DNA of 64,000 nt from JAGWBD01 sp965220615 (GCA_965220615.1 CBDCQL010000001.1:248001-312000), one strand, 5' to 3'; positions 33,334 through 42,450 are shown, counted from the stretch's first letter. Made by a program: numbers and translations. Notes: generated from the sequence alone by a model not told the origin.

Positions 33334-34745
33334 ACCCCGACGCCATCGTCGGCGGCGCCGGCCCGAACGGCCTGGCGGCCGCCATCGCCCTGGCGCAGAA
33401 GGGCCTGCGGGTGCGCGTGTACGAAGCCCAGGCGGAGATCGGCGGCGGCCTGCGATCCGCCGAACTGACCCTGCCCGGCTTCACGCATGACCTTTGCTCG
33501 GCCGTCCACCCACTGACGCTGGCCTCGCCCTTTCTGCGCGCTCTGCCGCTGGCGCAGCATGGCCTGGAGTGGGTGCAGCCGACCCTGCCGCTGGCACACC
33601 CTCTGGATGGCGGCCGGGCGCTGACGCTGCAACGCTCGCTGGCGGCTACGGCGGTCGCCCTGGGCCGCGACGATACGACCTGGCGGCGGCTGTTCGCTCC
33701 GCTGGTGAGGCAACACGAAGCGCTCTTCGATGAAGTGCTGGCGCCGCTGCACCGGCCACGGCGACCGCTCTTGCTGGCCCGTTTCGGTCTGCCCGGTCTG
33801 CTGCCGGCTGCGACGCTGGCGCGGCGTCTGCTGCGGACGGAGGAAGCTCGCGCCCTGCTGGCCGGAAACGCCGCTCATGGCGTTCTGCCGCTGGAACGCG
33901 CGCCCTCCGGCGCCTTCGGCCTGGTGCTGGTGGCACTGGCACACAGCGTCGGCTGGCCCTCACCGCGGGGCGGCGCGCAGGCCCTGGCGCAGGCGTTGGG
34001 GTCGTTGTTGCGTTCACTGGGTGGCGAAATCTGCACCGGTCAGGAGGTGACTAACGTAGCTGAGCTGCCGCCGGCGCACGCGTATCTCTTCGACGTCACG
34101 CCGCGGCAGCTGACGCGCCTCGCCGGGAATCGCTTTCCGCCGCGTTACCGCCGCGCGCTGGCGCGTTACCGTCACGGCCCGGGAGTCTTCAAGCTCGATT
34201 ACGCCCTGGCCGCGCCGATCCCCTGGGCGGCGGCCGACTGCCGACGGGCGGGCACCCTGCATCTGGGCGGTTCCAGCGACGAGATCGCGGAGTCGCTGCG
34301 TAGCGTATGGCGAGGCCAGGTCAGTGAACGGCCCTTCGTGATCATGGGTCAGCAAAGCCTCTTCGACGACAGGCGCGCGCCGGAGGGACAGCATACGGCC
34401 TGGGCCTACTGCCACGTGCCGCATGGCAGCGCGGTCGACATGACGGCGCGCATCGAGGCGCAGATCGAACGATTCGCGCCCGGCTTTCGCGAGCGGGTGC
34501 TGGCGCGGCACAGCCTGAACGCCCCGCAACTGGAAGCCCACAACCCCAACCTCGTCGGCGGCGACATCGGCGGGGGCGTGCAGGACCTGGCGCAGCACTT
34601 CGCCCGTCCGGTCAATCCACTGGCGCCCTACGCCACGCCGGCGCCGGATATCTGGCTCTGTTCCTCGTCGACGCCGCCGGGCGGCGGGGTGCACGGCATG
34701 TGCGGCTGGCACGCGGCCCAGGCGGTGCTGAAGAGTCTGGGGTGA
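33330..34745 (+). CDS. Phytoene-desaturase-like FAD oxidoreductase
   Basis: This 471-residue protein is of the CrtI/NAD(P)-binding amine-oxidase-like superfamily. The FAD-binding DAIVGGAGPNGLAAAIALAQKG lies near the N-terminus, followed by VYEAQAEIGGGLRS. A C-terminal GGVHGMCGWHAAQAVL flavin-contact block closes the fold. GTG is chosen as start because it directly precedes the Rossmann motif; a longer frame adds 26 unlike residues. Carotenoid or retinoid-like desaturation or isomerisation is the family theme, but no carotenoid genes are nearby. Confidence 0.8.
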   Translation: MNPDAIVGGAGPNGLAAAIALAQKGLRVRVYEAQAEIGGGLRSAELTLPGFTHDLCSAVHPLTLASPFLRALPLAQHGLEWVQPTLPLAHPLDGGRALTLQRSLAATAVALGRDDTTWRRLFAPLVRQHEALFDEVLAPLHRPRRPLLLARFGLPGLLPAATLARRLLRTEEARALLAGNAAHGVLPLERAPSGAFGLVLVALAHSVGWPSPRGGAQALAQALGSLLRSLGGEICTGQEVTNVAELPPAHAYLFDVTPRQLTRLAGNRFPPRYRRALARYRHGPGVFKLDYALAAPIPWAAADCRRAGTLHLGGSSDEIAESLRSVWRGQVSERPFVIMGQQSLFDDRRAPEGQHTAWAYCHVPHGSAVDMTARIEAQIERFAPGFRERVLARHSLNAPQLEAHNPNLVGGDIGGGVQDLAQHFARPVNPLAPYATPAPDIWLCSSSTPPGGGVHGMCGWHAAQAVLKSLG

Positions 34746-34750
34746 TGTAG

Positions 34751-34771
34751 GGGCGACATATCATGTCGCCC
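34751..34771. repeat. Palindrome family A
   Basis: Perfect arms GGGCGACAT and ATGTCGCCC, centre ATC, preceded by TAG. It begins 6 nt after the FAD oxidoreductase stop. Confidence 0.9.
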
Positions 34772-34772
34772 G

Positions 34773-34793
34773 GGGCTACACCATGTAGGTCCC
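34773..34793. repeat. Diverged A-like palindrome
   Basis: GGG and CCC ends flank CTACA, centre CCA, TGTAG. It is directly adjacent to the perfect A copy and resembles the variant at 61291-61312. Confidence 0.55.
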
Positions 34794-34813
34794 GCGCAAC
34801 ATGACAACAGGGC
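34791..34813 (+). repeat. Linker 2 of the repeat module
   Basis: Variant of the linker GCGACATGACGACAGGGC, here reading CGCAACATGACAACAGGGC. It connects an A-type and a B-type palindrome. Confidence 0.7.
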
Positions 34814-34834
34814 GGGCGATCTAATAAATCACCC
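34814..34834. repeat. Palindrome family B, diverged
   Basis: Arms GGGCGATCT and AAATCACCC with centre AAT. Two arm positions differ from consensus. Confidence 0.75.
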
Positions 34835-34862
34835 CTACAGTGTTGGGCGTTTGGTGCGTGGC

Positions 34863-34884
34863 GGGCGATTTGATGAATCGTCCC
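34863..34884. repeat. Palindrome family B, 22-nt variant
   Basis: Left arm GGGCGATTT, centre GAT, right arm GAATCGTCCC with an extra T. The same 22-nt form recurs at 62338 and 62525, so it is a distinct subtype. Confidence 0.8.
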
Positions 34885-34909
34885 TGCGGTTGCCGGCCAC
34901 CGTCCCGTC

Positions 34910-34938
34910 TGGACTCCTCCGGTACGCATCGCTACACT
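34910..34938 (+). promoter_or_regulatory. Promoter for the TsaA/TrmO gene
   Basis: TGGACT (34910-34915), 17-nt spacer and TACACT (34933-34938), 28 nt before the ATG. It lies downstream of the repeat cluster, so the palindromes are outside this transcript. Confidence 0.5.
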
Positions 34939-34966
34939 GACGCGCAGGCAACAGTGAGGACTGGTC

Positions 34967-35416
34967 ATGCAGATCGAAGCCGTGGGCGTGGTGCGCTCGC
35001 CGGTCACGGAAGCCGTGGAGGAGAACTGGGGCGACGTCGTTGCCGAGATTCACCTGCGGCCGGAACTGGCGCCTGGGCTGCAGGGCATCGACCAGTGGTC
35101 GCACGTGATGGTGGTCTACTCCATGCACGAGGCCAGCTTCGACATAGAAAAGGACCTGGTGCATCGCCCGCGGGACCGCGCCGACATGCCCGAACTGGGC
35201 GTCTTCGCCCAGCGTGACCGCGTGCGCCCCAACGGCATCGGCGTCTCCGCCGCCGAGATCATCGCCGTGACCGACAACGTGCTGACCGTGCGTCGCCTCG
35301 ATGCCATCGACGGCACGCCCGTGCTGGATATCAAGCCCTGGGCGGAAGTCTACGACAACGTCTCCGGCGCCCTGACGCCCTTCTGGTTCCTGCGCCTGAT
35401 GCAGGGCTACTTCTAG
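34967..35416 (+). CDS. TsaA/TrmO-like tRNA methyltransferase
   Basis: This 149-residue beta-barrel protein matches the TsaA/TrmO (VirR/YaeB) family. It has an N-terminal IEAVGVVRSPVTEA strand, an IDQWSHVMVVYSMHEA block and the signature GVFAQRDRVRPNGIGVSAAEI. A late LDIKPWAEVYDNV block matches the usual LDIKPY. TrmO uses S-adenosylmethionine to methylate t6A37 in tRNA-Thr; single-domain homologs are widespread. The ATG follows GTGAGGACTGG. Activity on tRNA is known for E. coli TrmO and inferred here. Confidence 0.85.
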   Translation: MQIEAVGVVRSPVTEAVEENWGDVVAEIHLRPELAPGLQGIDQWSHVMVVYSMHEASFDIEKDLVHRPRDRADMPELGVFAQRDRVRPNGIGVSAAEIIAVTDNVLTVRRLDAIDGTPVLDIKPWAEVYDNVSGALTPFWFLRLMQGYF

Positions 35417-35436
35417 CCTTCAGCTCCGTCTATACG

Positions 35437-36906
35437 ATGGTCGACCTGGCCGACGTCACCTTCCTGGGCATAGGCGATACGCTGAAGCTGCTGCGTGAAG
35501 GGCAGCTCACCGCCGTGGAACTGACGCAGGCGTATCTCGAGCGCTCGGAGGCGCTGGACCCGCAGTTGCGGGCCTGGTTGAGCTTCACGCCGGAGCTGGC
35601 GCTGGCGGCCGCCGAACGCGCCGACCAGGCCTGGCGCGACGGCAGGGCCGGGCCGCTGGCCGGCATCCCCCTGGGGATCAAGGACGTCTTCTCCACCAAT
35701 GGGATCGAGACCACCTGCGGCTCCAATATCCTGCGCGGCTATCGTCCGCCCTTTTCGGCCACGGTGGTGGAACGCCTGGAAGCGGCCGGCGCCGTCTTCC
35801 CGGGCAAGCTCAACATGGACGAATTCGCCATGGGCTCCACCACCGCCAATTCGGGGTTCTTCCCCACGCACAACCCCTGGGACCTCGCGCGCGTGCCCGG
35901 CGGCAGCAGCGGCGGCAGCGCGGCGGCCGTCGCGGCGGGCATGGTGGCCGGGGCGCTGGGCAGCGATACCGGCGGCAGCATCCGTCAGCCGGGCGCTTTC
36001 TGCGGCATCCCGGCGCTTAAGCCCTCCTACGGTCGCTGTTCGCGCCACGGTCTGATCGCCTTCGGCTCTTCGCTGGACTGTCCGGGACCGATGGCGCGCA
36101 GCGTGGAGGACCTGGCGCGCCTGCTGCAGGTCATCGCCGGCCACGACCCGCGCGACGCGACCAGTCTGCCGGCGGAGGTGCCGGACTATCTGGCGGCGCT
36201 GACGGGAGACATCCGCGGCCTGAAGATCGGCGTTCCGGAGGCCTACTTCGGTGAGGGCCTGCAGCCGGAGGTGGAGAAGGCCGTGCGCGCGGCCATCGCG
36301 CAGCTGGAAGACCTGGGGGCGGAGTTGCGACCGGTCGATCTGCCGCACAGCGAGCACAGCGTGGCGACCTACTACATCATTGCGCCGGCGGAGGCCAGCG
36401 CCAACCTGGCGCGCTACGACGGCGTACGTTACGGCCAGCGCGTGGAACGCGAGGGCATGTGGCCGACCTGGCGGGCCACCCGCGGCGAAGGCTTCGGCGC
36501 GGAGGTCAAGCGGCGCATCATGATCGGCACCTACGTGCTTTCGGCGGGCTACTACGACGCCTGGTACGGCAAGGCCCAGGCGGTGCGCACCCTGATCAAG
36601 CGCGATTTCGACGAGGCCTTTCGCGAGGTCGACCTGATCGCCGCACCGACGACGCCAACCACCGCCTTCCACCTCGGAGAAAACAGCGACGACCCGCTGC
36701 AGATGTACCTGCAGGACATCTTCACCCTGCCACCCAGCCTGGCGGGCATCGTCGGCCTGAACCTGCCCTGCGGTTTCGACAACGAGGGCCTGCCGATCGG
36801 TTTCCAGTTGATCGCGCCCTCCCTCGGCGAGGCGCTGGCCCTGCGCGTCGGCCACGCTTACGAGCAGGCCAGCGACTGGCAGCGGCGGCCTCCCCTGCAC
36901 GCCTGA
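35437..36906 (+). CDS. gatA: GatA-type amidase (amidotransferase subunit A)
   Basis: This 489-residue amidase-signature enzyme has its catalytic Lys82, cis-Ser157 and nucleophile Ser181 spaced exactly as in GatA (75 and 24 residues apart). The core motif is PGGSSGGSAAAVAAG. GatA releases ammonia from glutamine to convert Glu-tRNA(Gln) or Asp-tRNA(Asn) in the GatCAB complex. Length and C-terminal blocks (NLPCGFDNEGLPIGFQLI) agree. gatB and gatC are not adjacent, so a separate amidase role cannot be fully excluded. It begins 20 nt after the TrmO gene with no visible ribosome binding site. Confidence 0.88.
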   Translation: MVDLADVTFLGIGDTLKLLREGQLTAVELTQAYLERSEALDPQLRAWLSFTPELALAAAERADQAWRDGRAGPLAGIPLGIKDVFSTNGIETTCGSNILRGYRPPFSATVVERLEAAGAVFPGKLNMDEFAMGSTTANSGFFPTHNPWDLARVPGGSSGGSAAAVAAGMVAGALGSDTGGSIRQPGAFCGIPALKPSYGRCSRHGLIAFGSSLDCPGPMARSVEDLARLLQVIAGHDPRDATSLPAEVPDYLAALTGDIRGLKIGVPEAYFGEGLQPEVEKAVRAAIAQLEDLGAELRPVDLPHSEHSVATYYIIAPAEASANLARYDGVRYGQRVEREGMWPTWRATRGEGFGAEVKRRIMIGTYVLSAGYYDAWYGKAQAVRTLIKRDFDEAFREVDLIAAPTTPTTAFHLGENSDDPLQMYLQDIFTLPPSLAGIVGLNLPCGFDNEGLPIGFQLIAPSLGEALALRVGHAYEQASDWQRRPPLHA

Positions 36907-36911
36907 GCACA

Positions 36912-37730
36912 ATGGACGCGGACGCGGCCCGCAGCTTCTATGTCAACGAGGTCTGGCCGCGCCTGGGCGACGGGCTGCGCGCCCGCCTGAGGGAACGCTG
37001 GCCCAACGTTCGCCTGGGGCCGGAAGCGGGCTTCACGCCACTGGCTGACCTGCCATTGCGCATGCTCTGCGGCCTGACCGGCAGCGGGAAGTCCACCACG
37101 CTGGCGGCCCTGCGCAAAGCCCGGCGCTGGCGGTATCGCGACGACCTGCCCGCGCGCCGCGACCTGGCCGACCTGATCATCATCCCGGCGGCCCAGGTCT
37201 ACAGCGCCGCAGCCATCGCGCCGGTGCGCGACCGCGGCGAGCGCTTTCGCTGGACGCAGGTCTTCGCGCAGGAAATCTGTCACGGCGGCTCGGCGACGGC
37301 CTTCAGCTGGCTGCATTACCGCCATGACGGAGAAACGGCGCTGCTCAACGAAGGCCTGCGCGGCGAGAGAGAGATCGGCGAGGCCCTGCATCGCCATCCC
37401 CGCTGGCGCATCGCGGAACTGTGGCTGGACCCGCTCACGCGCCTGCAGCGTCTGAGCGGCCGCGACGACGCCTTCGACGCGCTGGCGACGGGTGACGCGG
37501 ACCTCGGGCATCTGCCCGCCGAGCAACGCGAAGCCGCGCGGCAGCTGCTGGCCGCCGGGAAGATAAGCGCCCGCGCCCTGGGCATCGCCACCGCCGAGGC
37601 GCGCAACTACGGCGATCGCCCCTGGGGGGGCGAGGCCGCCAACTATCGCTGCCTGTTCATGGACGAACTCACGCCCGCGGCAGCGGCCCGCGCGGTCGGC
37701 GAGTTTCTCTTCGCCGGGGAAGCGCCATGA
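36912..37730 (+). CDS. P-loop ATPase/kinase-like protein of unknown function
   Basis: This 272-residue protein carries one clear nucleotide-binding motif, GLTGSGKST at residues 54-62, inside an otherwise unfamiliar sequence. A possible Walker B or acidic region (LADLIIIPAAQ) follows. No DNA-binding, kinase-lid or transporter signature was recognised. The ATG lies 5 nt after gatA and its stop overlaps the next start (ATGA), so it is in an operon with gatA and the enolase-superfamily gene. The context suggests small-molecule phosphorylation, but this is a guess. Confidence 0.6.
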   Translation: MDADAARSFYVNEVWPRLGDGLRARLRERWPNVRLGPEAGFTPLADLPLRMLCGLTGSGKSTTLAALRKARRWRYRDDLPARRDLADLIIIPAAQVYSAAAIAPVRDRGERFRWTQVFAQEICHGGSATAFSWLHYRHDGETALLNEGLRGEREIGEALHRHPRWRIAELWLDPLTRLQRLSGRDDAFDALATGDADLGHLPAEQREAARQLLAAGKISARALGIATAEARNYGDRPWGGEAANYRCLFMDELTPAAAARAVGEFLFAGEAP

Positions 37731-38821
37731 CAACGGTCAAGCGCGTCCTGGTCCAGCCATATCCGCTGCGGCTGAAGCGCGCGCTGCACTGGGGCCGCGG
37801 CCAGAGCCTAGCGCAACCGGTACACGTGCTGGTCGCGGTCGAACTGGCGGATGGCGCGTACGGCGTCGCCGAGGCCCCGCCGCGGCCCGGCATCTACGGC
37901 GAGACGGTCGAGTCGATCACCGCCATCATCAAGCAGGAACTGGCGCCACGGCTGGTCGCCCAGCCCGTGCGGGATGTCGCGGATCTGGCGCGGCTGCAGG
38001 CCCAACTGGCGGCCATCCGCAACAACCACACGGCCCGCGGCGCGCTGGACCTGGCGCTGCACGGCGCCCTTGCGCGTTCGCGCGGCATCCCCCTGGCGCA
38101 ATTGATCGAGGCGGCGCGGCCGACCATCCGCGTCAGCAGCATCGTCAGCAGCGGCGAGCGCGAGGCCGTGTTGCAGGAGGCGCAGGAAGCGGTCGTCGCC
38201 GGCATGGGCGTTCTGAAGATCAAGGTGGGCCGGGCCTTCGCGCGCGACCTAGAGACCCTGCGCCAACTGCGCGGCACAGTGGGCGACGCGGTGACGCTCT
38301 ACGCCGACGTCAACGAGTGTTTCAGCGCGGAAAACGCCCGGGCGCGGCTGGCAGCGCTGGCGGCGCTGGACGTGCTCTGGTGTGAAGAGCCCTTGCCGGT
38401 GACGCAATTGCAGGAACGGGCGGCCCTGCGCGCGGACAGCCCGCTGCCACTGATCGCCGACGACTCGGCCTTCAGCCTGGCGGAACTGGAGCGTGAACTG
38501 GCCCAGGACAGCTTCGACATCCTCAATATCAAGACGGCGCGCAACGGCTTCAGCGAGGCGCGGGCGATGGAAGCGGCGGCGCTGGCGCGGGGCAAGGGCG
38601 TCATGGTCGGCTCGCAGGCGGGCTCGATGATCGGCTGCCTGCACGCCCTGCTCTTCGGCGCGCGCGAGGGCGTCGCCTACCCGGTGGAGGGCAGTTTTTA
38701 CCTGCGCATCGAGGACCACTACGAGGGCCTGTTGCCGATTGAGGCCGGCCATGTGCAACTGGCGCAGGTGGAGGCGGCGCTGACGCAGGTGGAGGACGAT
38801 TTGCTGGGTCGCCTTGATTGA
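37727..38821 (+). CDS. Enolase-superfamily enzyme (MLE/epimerase type)
   Basis: This 364-residue protein of the muconate-lactonising/dipeptide-epimerase subgroup has catalytic lysines Lys164 and Lys166 (LKIKVG) and Lys269 (LNIKTAR). The metal ligands are Asp194 (YADVNE), Glu220 and Asp245 (IADDS). This KxK/K arrangement is that of the MLE subgroup: muconate cycloisomerase, o-succinylbenzoate synthase, or L-Ala-D/L-Glu epimerase. Motifs alone do not separate these. It is the last gene of the gatA operon. Confidence 0.85.
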   Translation: MTTVKRVLVQPYPLRLKRALHWGRGQSLAQPVHVLVAVELADGAYGVAEAPPRPGIYGETVESITAIIKQELAPRLVAQPVRDVADLARLQAQLAAIRNNHTARGALDLALHGALARSRGIPLAQLIEAARPTIRVSSIVSSGEREAVLQEAQEAVVAGMGVLKIKVGRAFARDLETLRQLRGTVGDAVTLYADVNECFSAENARARLAALAALDVLWCEEPLPVTQLQERAALRADSPLPLIADDSAFSLAELERELAQDSFDILNIKTARNGFSEARAMEAAALARGKGVMVGSQAGSMIGCLHALLFGAREGVAYPVEGSFYLRIEDHYEGLLPIEAGHVQLAQVEAALTQVEDDLLGRLD

Positions 38822-38851
38822 CACCACAGGCCGCCTTGCATGCGGGTCAGC

Positions 38852-38872
38852 GGGCGACATGGTATGTCGCCC
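38852..38872. repeat. Palindrome family A
   Basis: Arms GGGCGACAT and ATGTCGCCC with centre GGT, followed by CCTAC. It lies between the enolase-superfamily gene and the oxidase promoter. Confidence 0.9.
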
Positions 38873-38905
38873 CTACGTCATCCGTCTCACCGCGCCCCTT
38901 TCCCG

Positions 38906-38933
38906 TTGCGCAGCGGCAGAACTTGTGTAATAT
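38906..38933 (+). promoter_or_regulatory. Promoter of the cytochrome oxidase operon
   Basis: TTGCGC (38906-38911), 16-nt spacer, TAATAT (38928-38933). This is followed by a 60-nt leader that contains GGGCGAGCAGGGAGC and ends at the coxB ribosome binding site GGAGAG. Confidence 0.45.
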
Positions 38934-38996
38934 AGAACAATCCCTGCGCCCCGCCGCGGGCGAGCAGGGAGCGCCGTCCCGGAGAGACCACAGCGC

Positions 38997-40154
38997 ATGA
39001 ACCCAGGCAACAACCCCAACAACCTGATGACCGTGGTCTGGATCCTGGTGGCCTTCGTGCTGGTGGTGGTCGGCGGCCTGATCATTGCCGAGGCGACCCC
39101 GCTGGTGCTGCCGCCGGCGGCCTCCGCCGAGGCGGTCCAGGTGGACGAACTCTTCAAGATCCTGATGGCCCTGGGCGGGTCCATCTGGCTGCTGGTGCAG
39201 GGCGCGGTCATCTATTCCGTCATTCGCTTTCGCGCCCGCCCCGGCGACGACAGCGACGGCGCCGCCATGCACGGCAACAGCACGCTGGAATTCGTCTGGA
39301 CGCTGATTCCTTCGATCACCGTGGTCATCCTGAGCATCATCAGCTTCCAGGTGTGGGTCAACATCACAACGGCGCAGGACAACCCGCAGGTGGTTGAGGC
39401 GCGCGGCGCCCGTTTCCTGTGGTCCTTCTCCTACGATATCCCGGGCGAGACGCAGAGGGTCAATTCGACCGTGCTGCACACCTGGGTCGGGCAACCGGTC
39501 GTTCTCCATCTGGAGACGGCCGACGTCAACCACGCCTTCTGGGTGCCCTCGATGCGCATCAAGCAGGACCTGCTGGCCGGACGCAGCACCGAGGCGCGTT
39601 TTACGCCGATTCTGGCCGGGGAGTATCCAGTGGTCTGCGCCGAACTTTGCGGCAGCGGCCACGGCGACATGCACGCCAGCATCGTGGTGCACGAGGACGA
39701 GGCCAGCTTCCTCGACTGGTTCGACGACGAGGCTTTCGTCATCCTCAACCCGCCGGATGACCCGGCCGAGGGCGGCGAGCTGTTGATGACCGCCGGTGGC
39801 GTGGCCGGGCTCTACGCCTGCGCCGGTTGCCACACCCTGGAGGCCCTGGGCTGGGACGCCATTGTCGCGCCCAACCTGGAGGGCGTGGCCGACCGCGCCG
39901 GCACGCGCGTGCCGGGCATGGAAGTCGAGCGTTACCTGCTGCGTTCCCTCTTTTTCCCCGGCGAGTTCCTTGTGCCGGGTTACGACAACCTTATGCCGCA
40001 ACACCAGTATGAAGACCCTGAAGAAGCCAACTACATGCCGCTGGACGAGGCGCTGAACATCGTCGCCTACCTCTGTACCCTGACCGCCAGCGGCGAGTCC
40101 GCCTGCAACGTGGACATGCTGCCCGACATGATGACAGACATGGGAATGGGATAA
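38997..40154 (+). CDS. coxB: Cytochrome c oxidase subunit II with fused cytochrome c
   Basis: This 385-residue protein has two membrane helices near residues 13-30 and 56-76 and a further segment near 97-117. The CuA site comprises His179, Cys214, Glu216, Cys218, His222 and Met225. A C-terminal cytochrome c domain has CAGCH at 275-279. The fusion is diagnostic of caa3-type oxidases, in which electrons pass from the fused heme c to CuA and then to subunit I. A periplasmic-facing orientation is expected. It heads the oxidase operon. Confidence 0.95.
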   Translation: MNPGNNPNNLMTVVWILVAFVLVVVGGLIIAEATPLVLPPAASAEAVQVDELFKILMALGGSIWLLVQGAVIYSVIRFRARPGDDSDGAAMHGNSTLEFVWTLIPSITVVILSIISFQVWVNITTAQDNPQVVEARGARFLWSFSYDIPGETQRVNSTVLHTWVGQPVVLHLETADVNHAFWVPSMRIKQDLLAGRSTEARFTPILAGEYPVVCAELCGSGHGDMHASIVVHEDEASFLDWFDDEAFVILNPPDDPAEGGELLMTAGGVAGLYACAGCHTLEALGWDAIVAPNLEGVADRAGTRVPGMEVERYLLRSLFFPGEFLVPGYDNLMPQHQYEDPEEANYMPLDEALNIVAYLCTLTASGESACNVDMLPDMMTDMGMG

Positions 40155-40163
40155 GGGGACGCC

Positions 40164-41840
40164 ATGGCCACCATAACCGCCACTCCCGGCCTCGGTACCC
40201 GCAGCGCGGAGGGCGCGGCCATTCGCGCCTCCGACCTGCTGCGCTGGTCCCTGGATCACAAGGTCATCGGCCTGCAGTACATGGCCTCGTCGCTCTTCTT
40301 CTTCATCGTGGGCGGCACGATGGCCATGCTCATCCGCTGGGAGTTGCTGACGCCGGCGCTGGACCTGATGGCCGACGGCACGCAATACAACGCCCTGATG
40401 ACAATTCACGGCTCGGTGATGATCTTCCTGTGGATCATCCCGATGATGGCCGGCTTCGGTAATTACCTGGTGCCCCTGATGCTGGGCGCCAAGGACATGG
40501 CCTTCCCCTGGCTGAATGCCTTCGCCTTCTGGCTGATCCCGCCGGCGGGCGTGTTGATGATCGCCGGCTGGCTGGTGGGCCCGCCGGAAGCCGGCTGGAC
40601 CGCCTATCCGCCGCTGAGCACGCTGTTCAGCCCGGACGGGCAGACGATGTGGGCCATGGCGTTGCACCTGCTGGGCGTTTCCTCGATTTTGGGCGCCATC
40701 AATTTTGTGGTCACGATCCGCAACATGCGGCCGGAGGGCATGACCCTCTGGAAAATGCCGCTCTTCGTGTGGGCGGTACTGGCGACGGCCATCATTCAGG
40801 TGCTGGCCACGCCCTTCCTCACCGGCGGCCTGACCCTGCTGATTCTCGACCGCACGGCGGGCACCAGCTTCTTCGACCCCGGCAGCGGCGGCGACGTTCT
40901 GCTGTGGCAGAACGTTTTCTGGTTCTACAGCCATCCGGCCGTCTACATCATGATCCTGCCCGGCTTCGGCATGGTCTCCGAGGTGCTCTCGGTGCACGCG
41001 CGCAAGCCGGTCTTCGGTTACCGCGCCATCGGTCTCTCCAGCATGTCGATCGCGCTGGTGGGCTTCACCGTCTGGGCGCATCACATGTTCACCAGCCTGC
41101 AGCCGGCGTTGCGCATCCCCTTCATGATCACCTCGATGATCATCGCCGTGCCGACGGGCATCAAGATATTCAGCTGGCTGGGCACCATCTGGGGCGGCAA
41201 GATCCGCTTCACTTCGGCCATGCTCTTCGCCCTGGGCTTCATCACGCTCTTCGTTTTCGGCGGCATCGGCGGCATATTTCTCGCGGCCGTGCCGATCGAC
41301 ATTCACCTGCACGACACCTACTTCGTGGTCGGCCACTTCCATTTCGTGCTCTTTGGCGGCAGCGTCTTCCTGATCTTCGCCGGCATCTACCACTGGTTCC
41401 CCAAGATGACCGGGCGGCGCATGAACGAGCGTCTGGGCCAGTTGCACTTCGTGACGACCTATGTCGGCACCTTCTTCACCTTCGTGCCGCAGCACATCGC
41501 CGGCGCTCTCGGGCTGCCGCGACGCGTGGCCATGTACGATCCCCAGTTCACCAACATCAACACCGTGATCAGCCTGGCCGCCTTCCTGCTGGGCATCTCC
41601 TCGCTGATATTCATGTACAACATCCTGCGCAGCCTGAATCACGGCGAACGCGTCGGCGGCAACCCCTGGCGCGCCCTGACCCTGGAGTGGGCCACGACCT
41701 CGCCGCCGCCGCCCTGGAACTTCCGCGGCGATCCGGTGCCCTTCGACGACCCCTACGGCTATGGTTCCGACGAGTCCGGCCCCTACCTTGACGCGGTCGA
41801 CCGGCGCTTCCCGGCGCCTGAGGAAAGCGCCGGGGCGTGA
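40164..41840 (+). CDS. coxA: Cytochrome c oxidase subunit I
   Basis: This 558-residue, 12-helix heme-copper oxidase subunit carries the heme a, heme a3 and CuB centre. Visible are HGSVMIFLWIIP for a heme ligand and WFYSHPAVYIMILPGFG with the His-Tyr crosslink pair and the YSHP variant of the A2 subfamily. THLHDTYFVVGHFHFV-like IHLHDTYFVVGHFHFV holds the remaining metal histidines. Together these identify a proton-pumping A-type oxidase (A2 branch, no D-channel Glu). It lies 10 nt after coxB. Confidence 0.97.
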   Translation: MATITATPGLGTRSAEGAAIRASDLLRWSLDHKVIGLQYMASSLFFFIVGGTMAMLIRWELLTPALDLMADGTQYNALMTIHGSVMIFLWIIPMMAGFGNYLVPLMLGAKDMAFPWLNAFAFWLIPPAGVLMIAGWLVGPPEAGWTAYPPLSTLFSPDGQTMWAMALHLLGVSSILGAINFVVTIRNMRPEGMTLWKMPLFVWAVLATAIIQVLATPFLTGGLTLLILDRTAGTSFFDPGSGGDVLLWQNVFWFYSHPAVYIMILPGFGMVSEVLSVHARKPVFGYRAIGLSSMSIALVGFTVWAHHMFTSLQPALRIPFMITSMIIAVPTGIKIFSWLGTIWGGKIRFTSAMLFALGFITLFVFGGIGGIFLAAVPIDIHLHDTYFVVGHFHFVLFGGSVFLIFAGIYHWFPKMTGRRMNERLGQLHFVTTYVGTFFTFVPQHIAGALGLPRRVAMYDPQFTNINTVISLAAFLLGISSLIFMYNILRSLNHGERVGGNPWRALTLEWATTSPPPPWNFRGDPVPFDDPYGYGSDESGPYLDAVDRRFPAPEESAGA

Positions 41841-41850
41841 CGGAACGACC

Positions 41851-42417
41851 ATGTCCCAGGAGTCACTGACGCCCGCGGAGCTGCTGCAACAACGCAACCG
41901 GCGCACCGGAATGACCATCTTTCAGATCTCCTGGATCCTGGTCTTCGTCTGCCTGGTCATCGTCAACTGGCAGTTGCGCGGCAACCACCCCAGCTGGCCG
42001 CCGCCGGGCGTGAGCGCGCCCTCTGCGCTGCTGCCCGGCCTGGTGACCCTGGGCCTGCTGGCCAGCGCCTGGCTGGCGCGGGCAGCGACGCGAAATCTGG
42101 CGGCGGGCAGGCGGGCCGCCTTCCGCAGGCAGTGGCGGGCAGCGCTGGGGCTGGGCGCGCTCTTCGTGCTGGTGATGGGTTACGAGTGGCTGAGCATTCC
42201 GACCTCAGGCATTTACAGCGACGTGTTTCGCATGATGACGGCCTTTCATCTGCTGCATGCGCTGGCAATCGGCCTGTTTATGAGTATGATTGCGCGGGGC
42301 GCAGACGCCGGCCGCGTCTCGGCGCAGAACCTGTGGCCGGCGGAGGGCGCGACCAGCCTGTGGTATTTCGTCGTGGTCGCGTGGCTGCTGTTCTTCCCGG
42401 TGCTGTATCTGATCTGA
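41851..42417 (+). CDS. Subunit III-like oxidase membrane protein (first copy)
   Basis: This 188-residue protein has five hydrophobic segments. Its RMMTAFHLLHALAIGLFMSMI block resembles the helix V-VI region of cytochrome oxidase subunit III (FHGxHVxxG), and its C-terminus ends VVVAWLLFFPVLYLI. It is shorter than, and clearly different from, the second subunit III at 43684. The ATG at 41851 opens the conserved part. Having two subunit III-like genes in one cluster is unusual. It may be an alternative subunit or an assembly protein. Confidence 0.72.
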   Translation: MSQESLTPAELLQQRNRRTGMTIFQISWILVFVCLVIVNWQLRGNHPSWPPPGVSAPSALLPGLVTLGLLASAWLARAATRNLAAGRRAAFRRQWRAALGLGALFVLVMGYEWLSIPTSGIYSDVFRMMTAFHLLHALAIGLFMSMIARGADAGRVSAQNLWPAEGATSLWYFVVVAWLLFFPVLYLI

Positions 42418-42450
42418 GCCGCGCCGCTGCGCCGCTGTAAGGAGGAATGA

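Noticed and set aside
35431..35436. TATACG as a -10 box for gatA
   Set aside because: It ends one base before the ATG, so transcription would begin inside the gene. The 20-nt gap to the TrmO stop suggests co-transcription instead.
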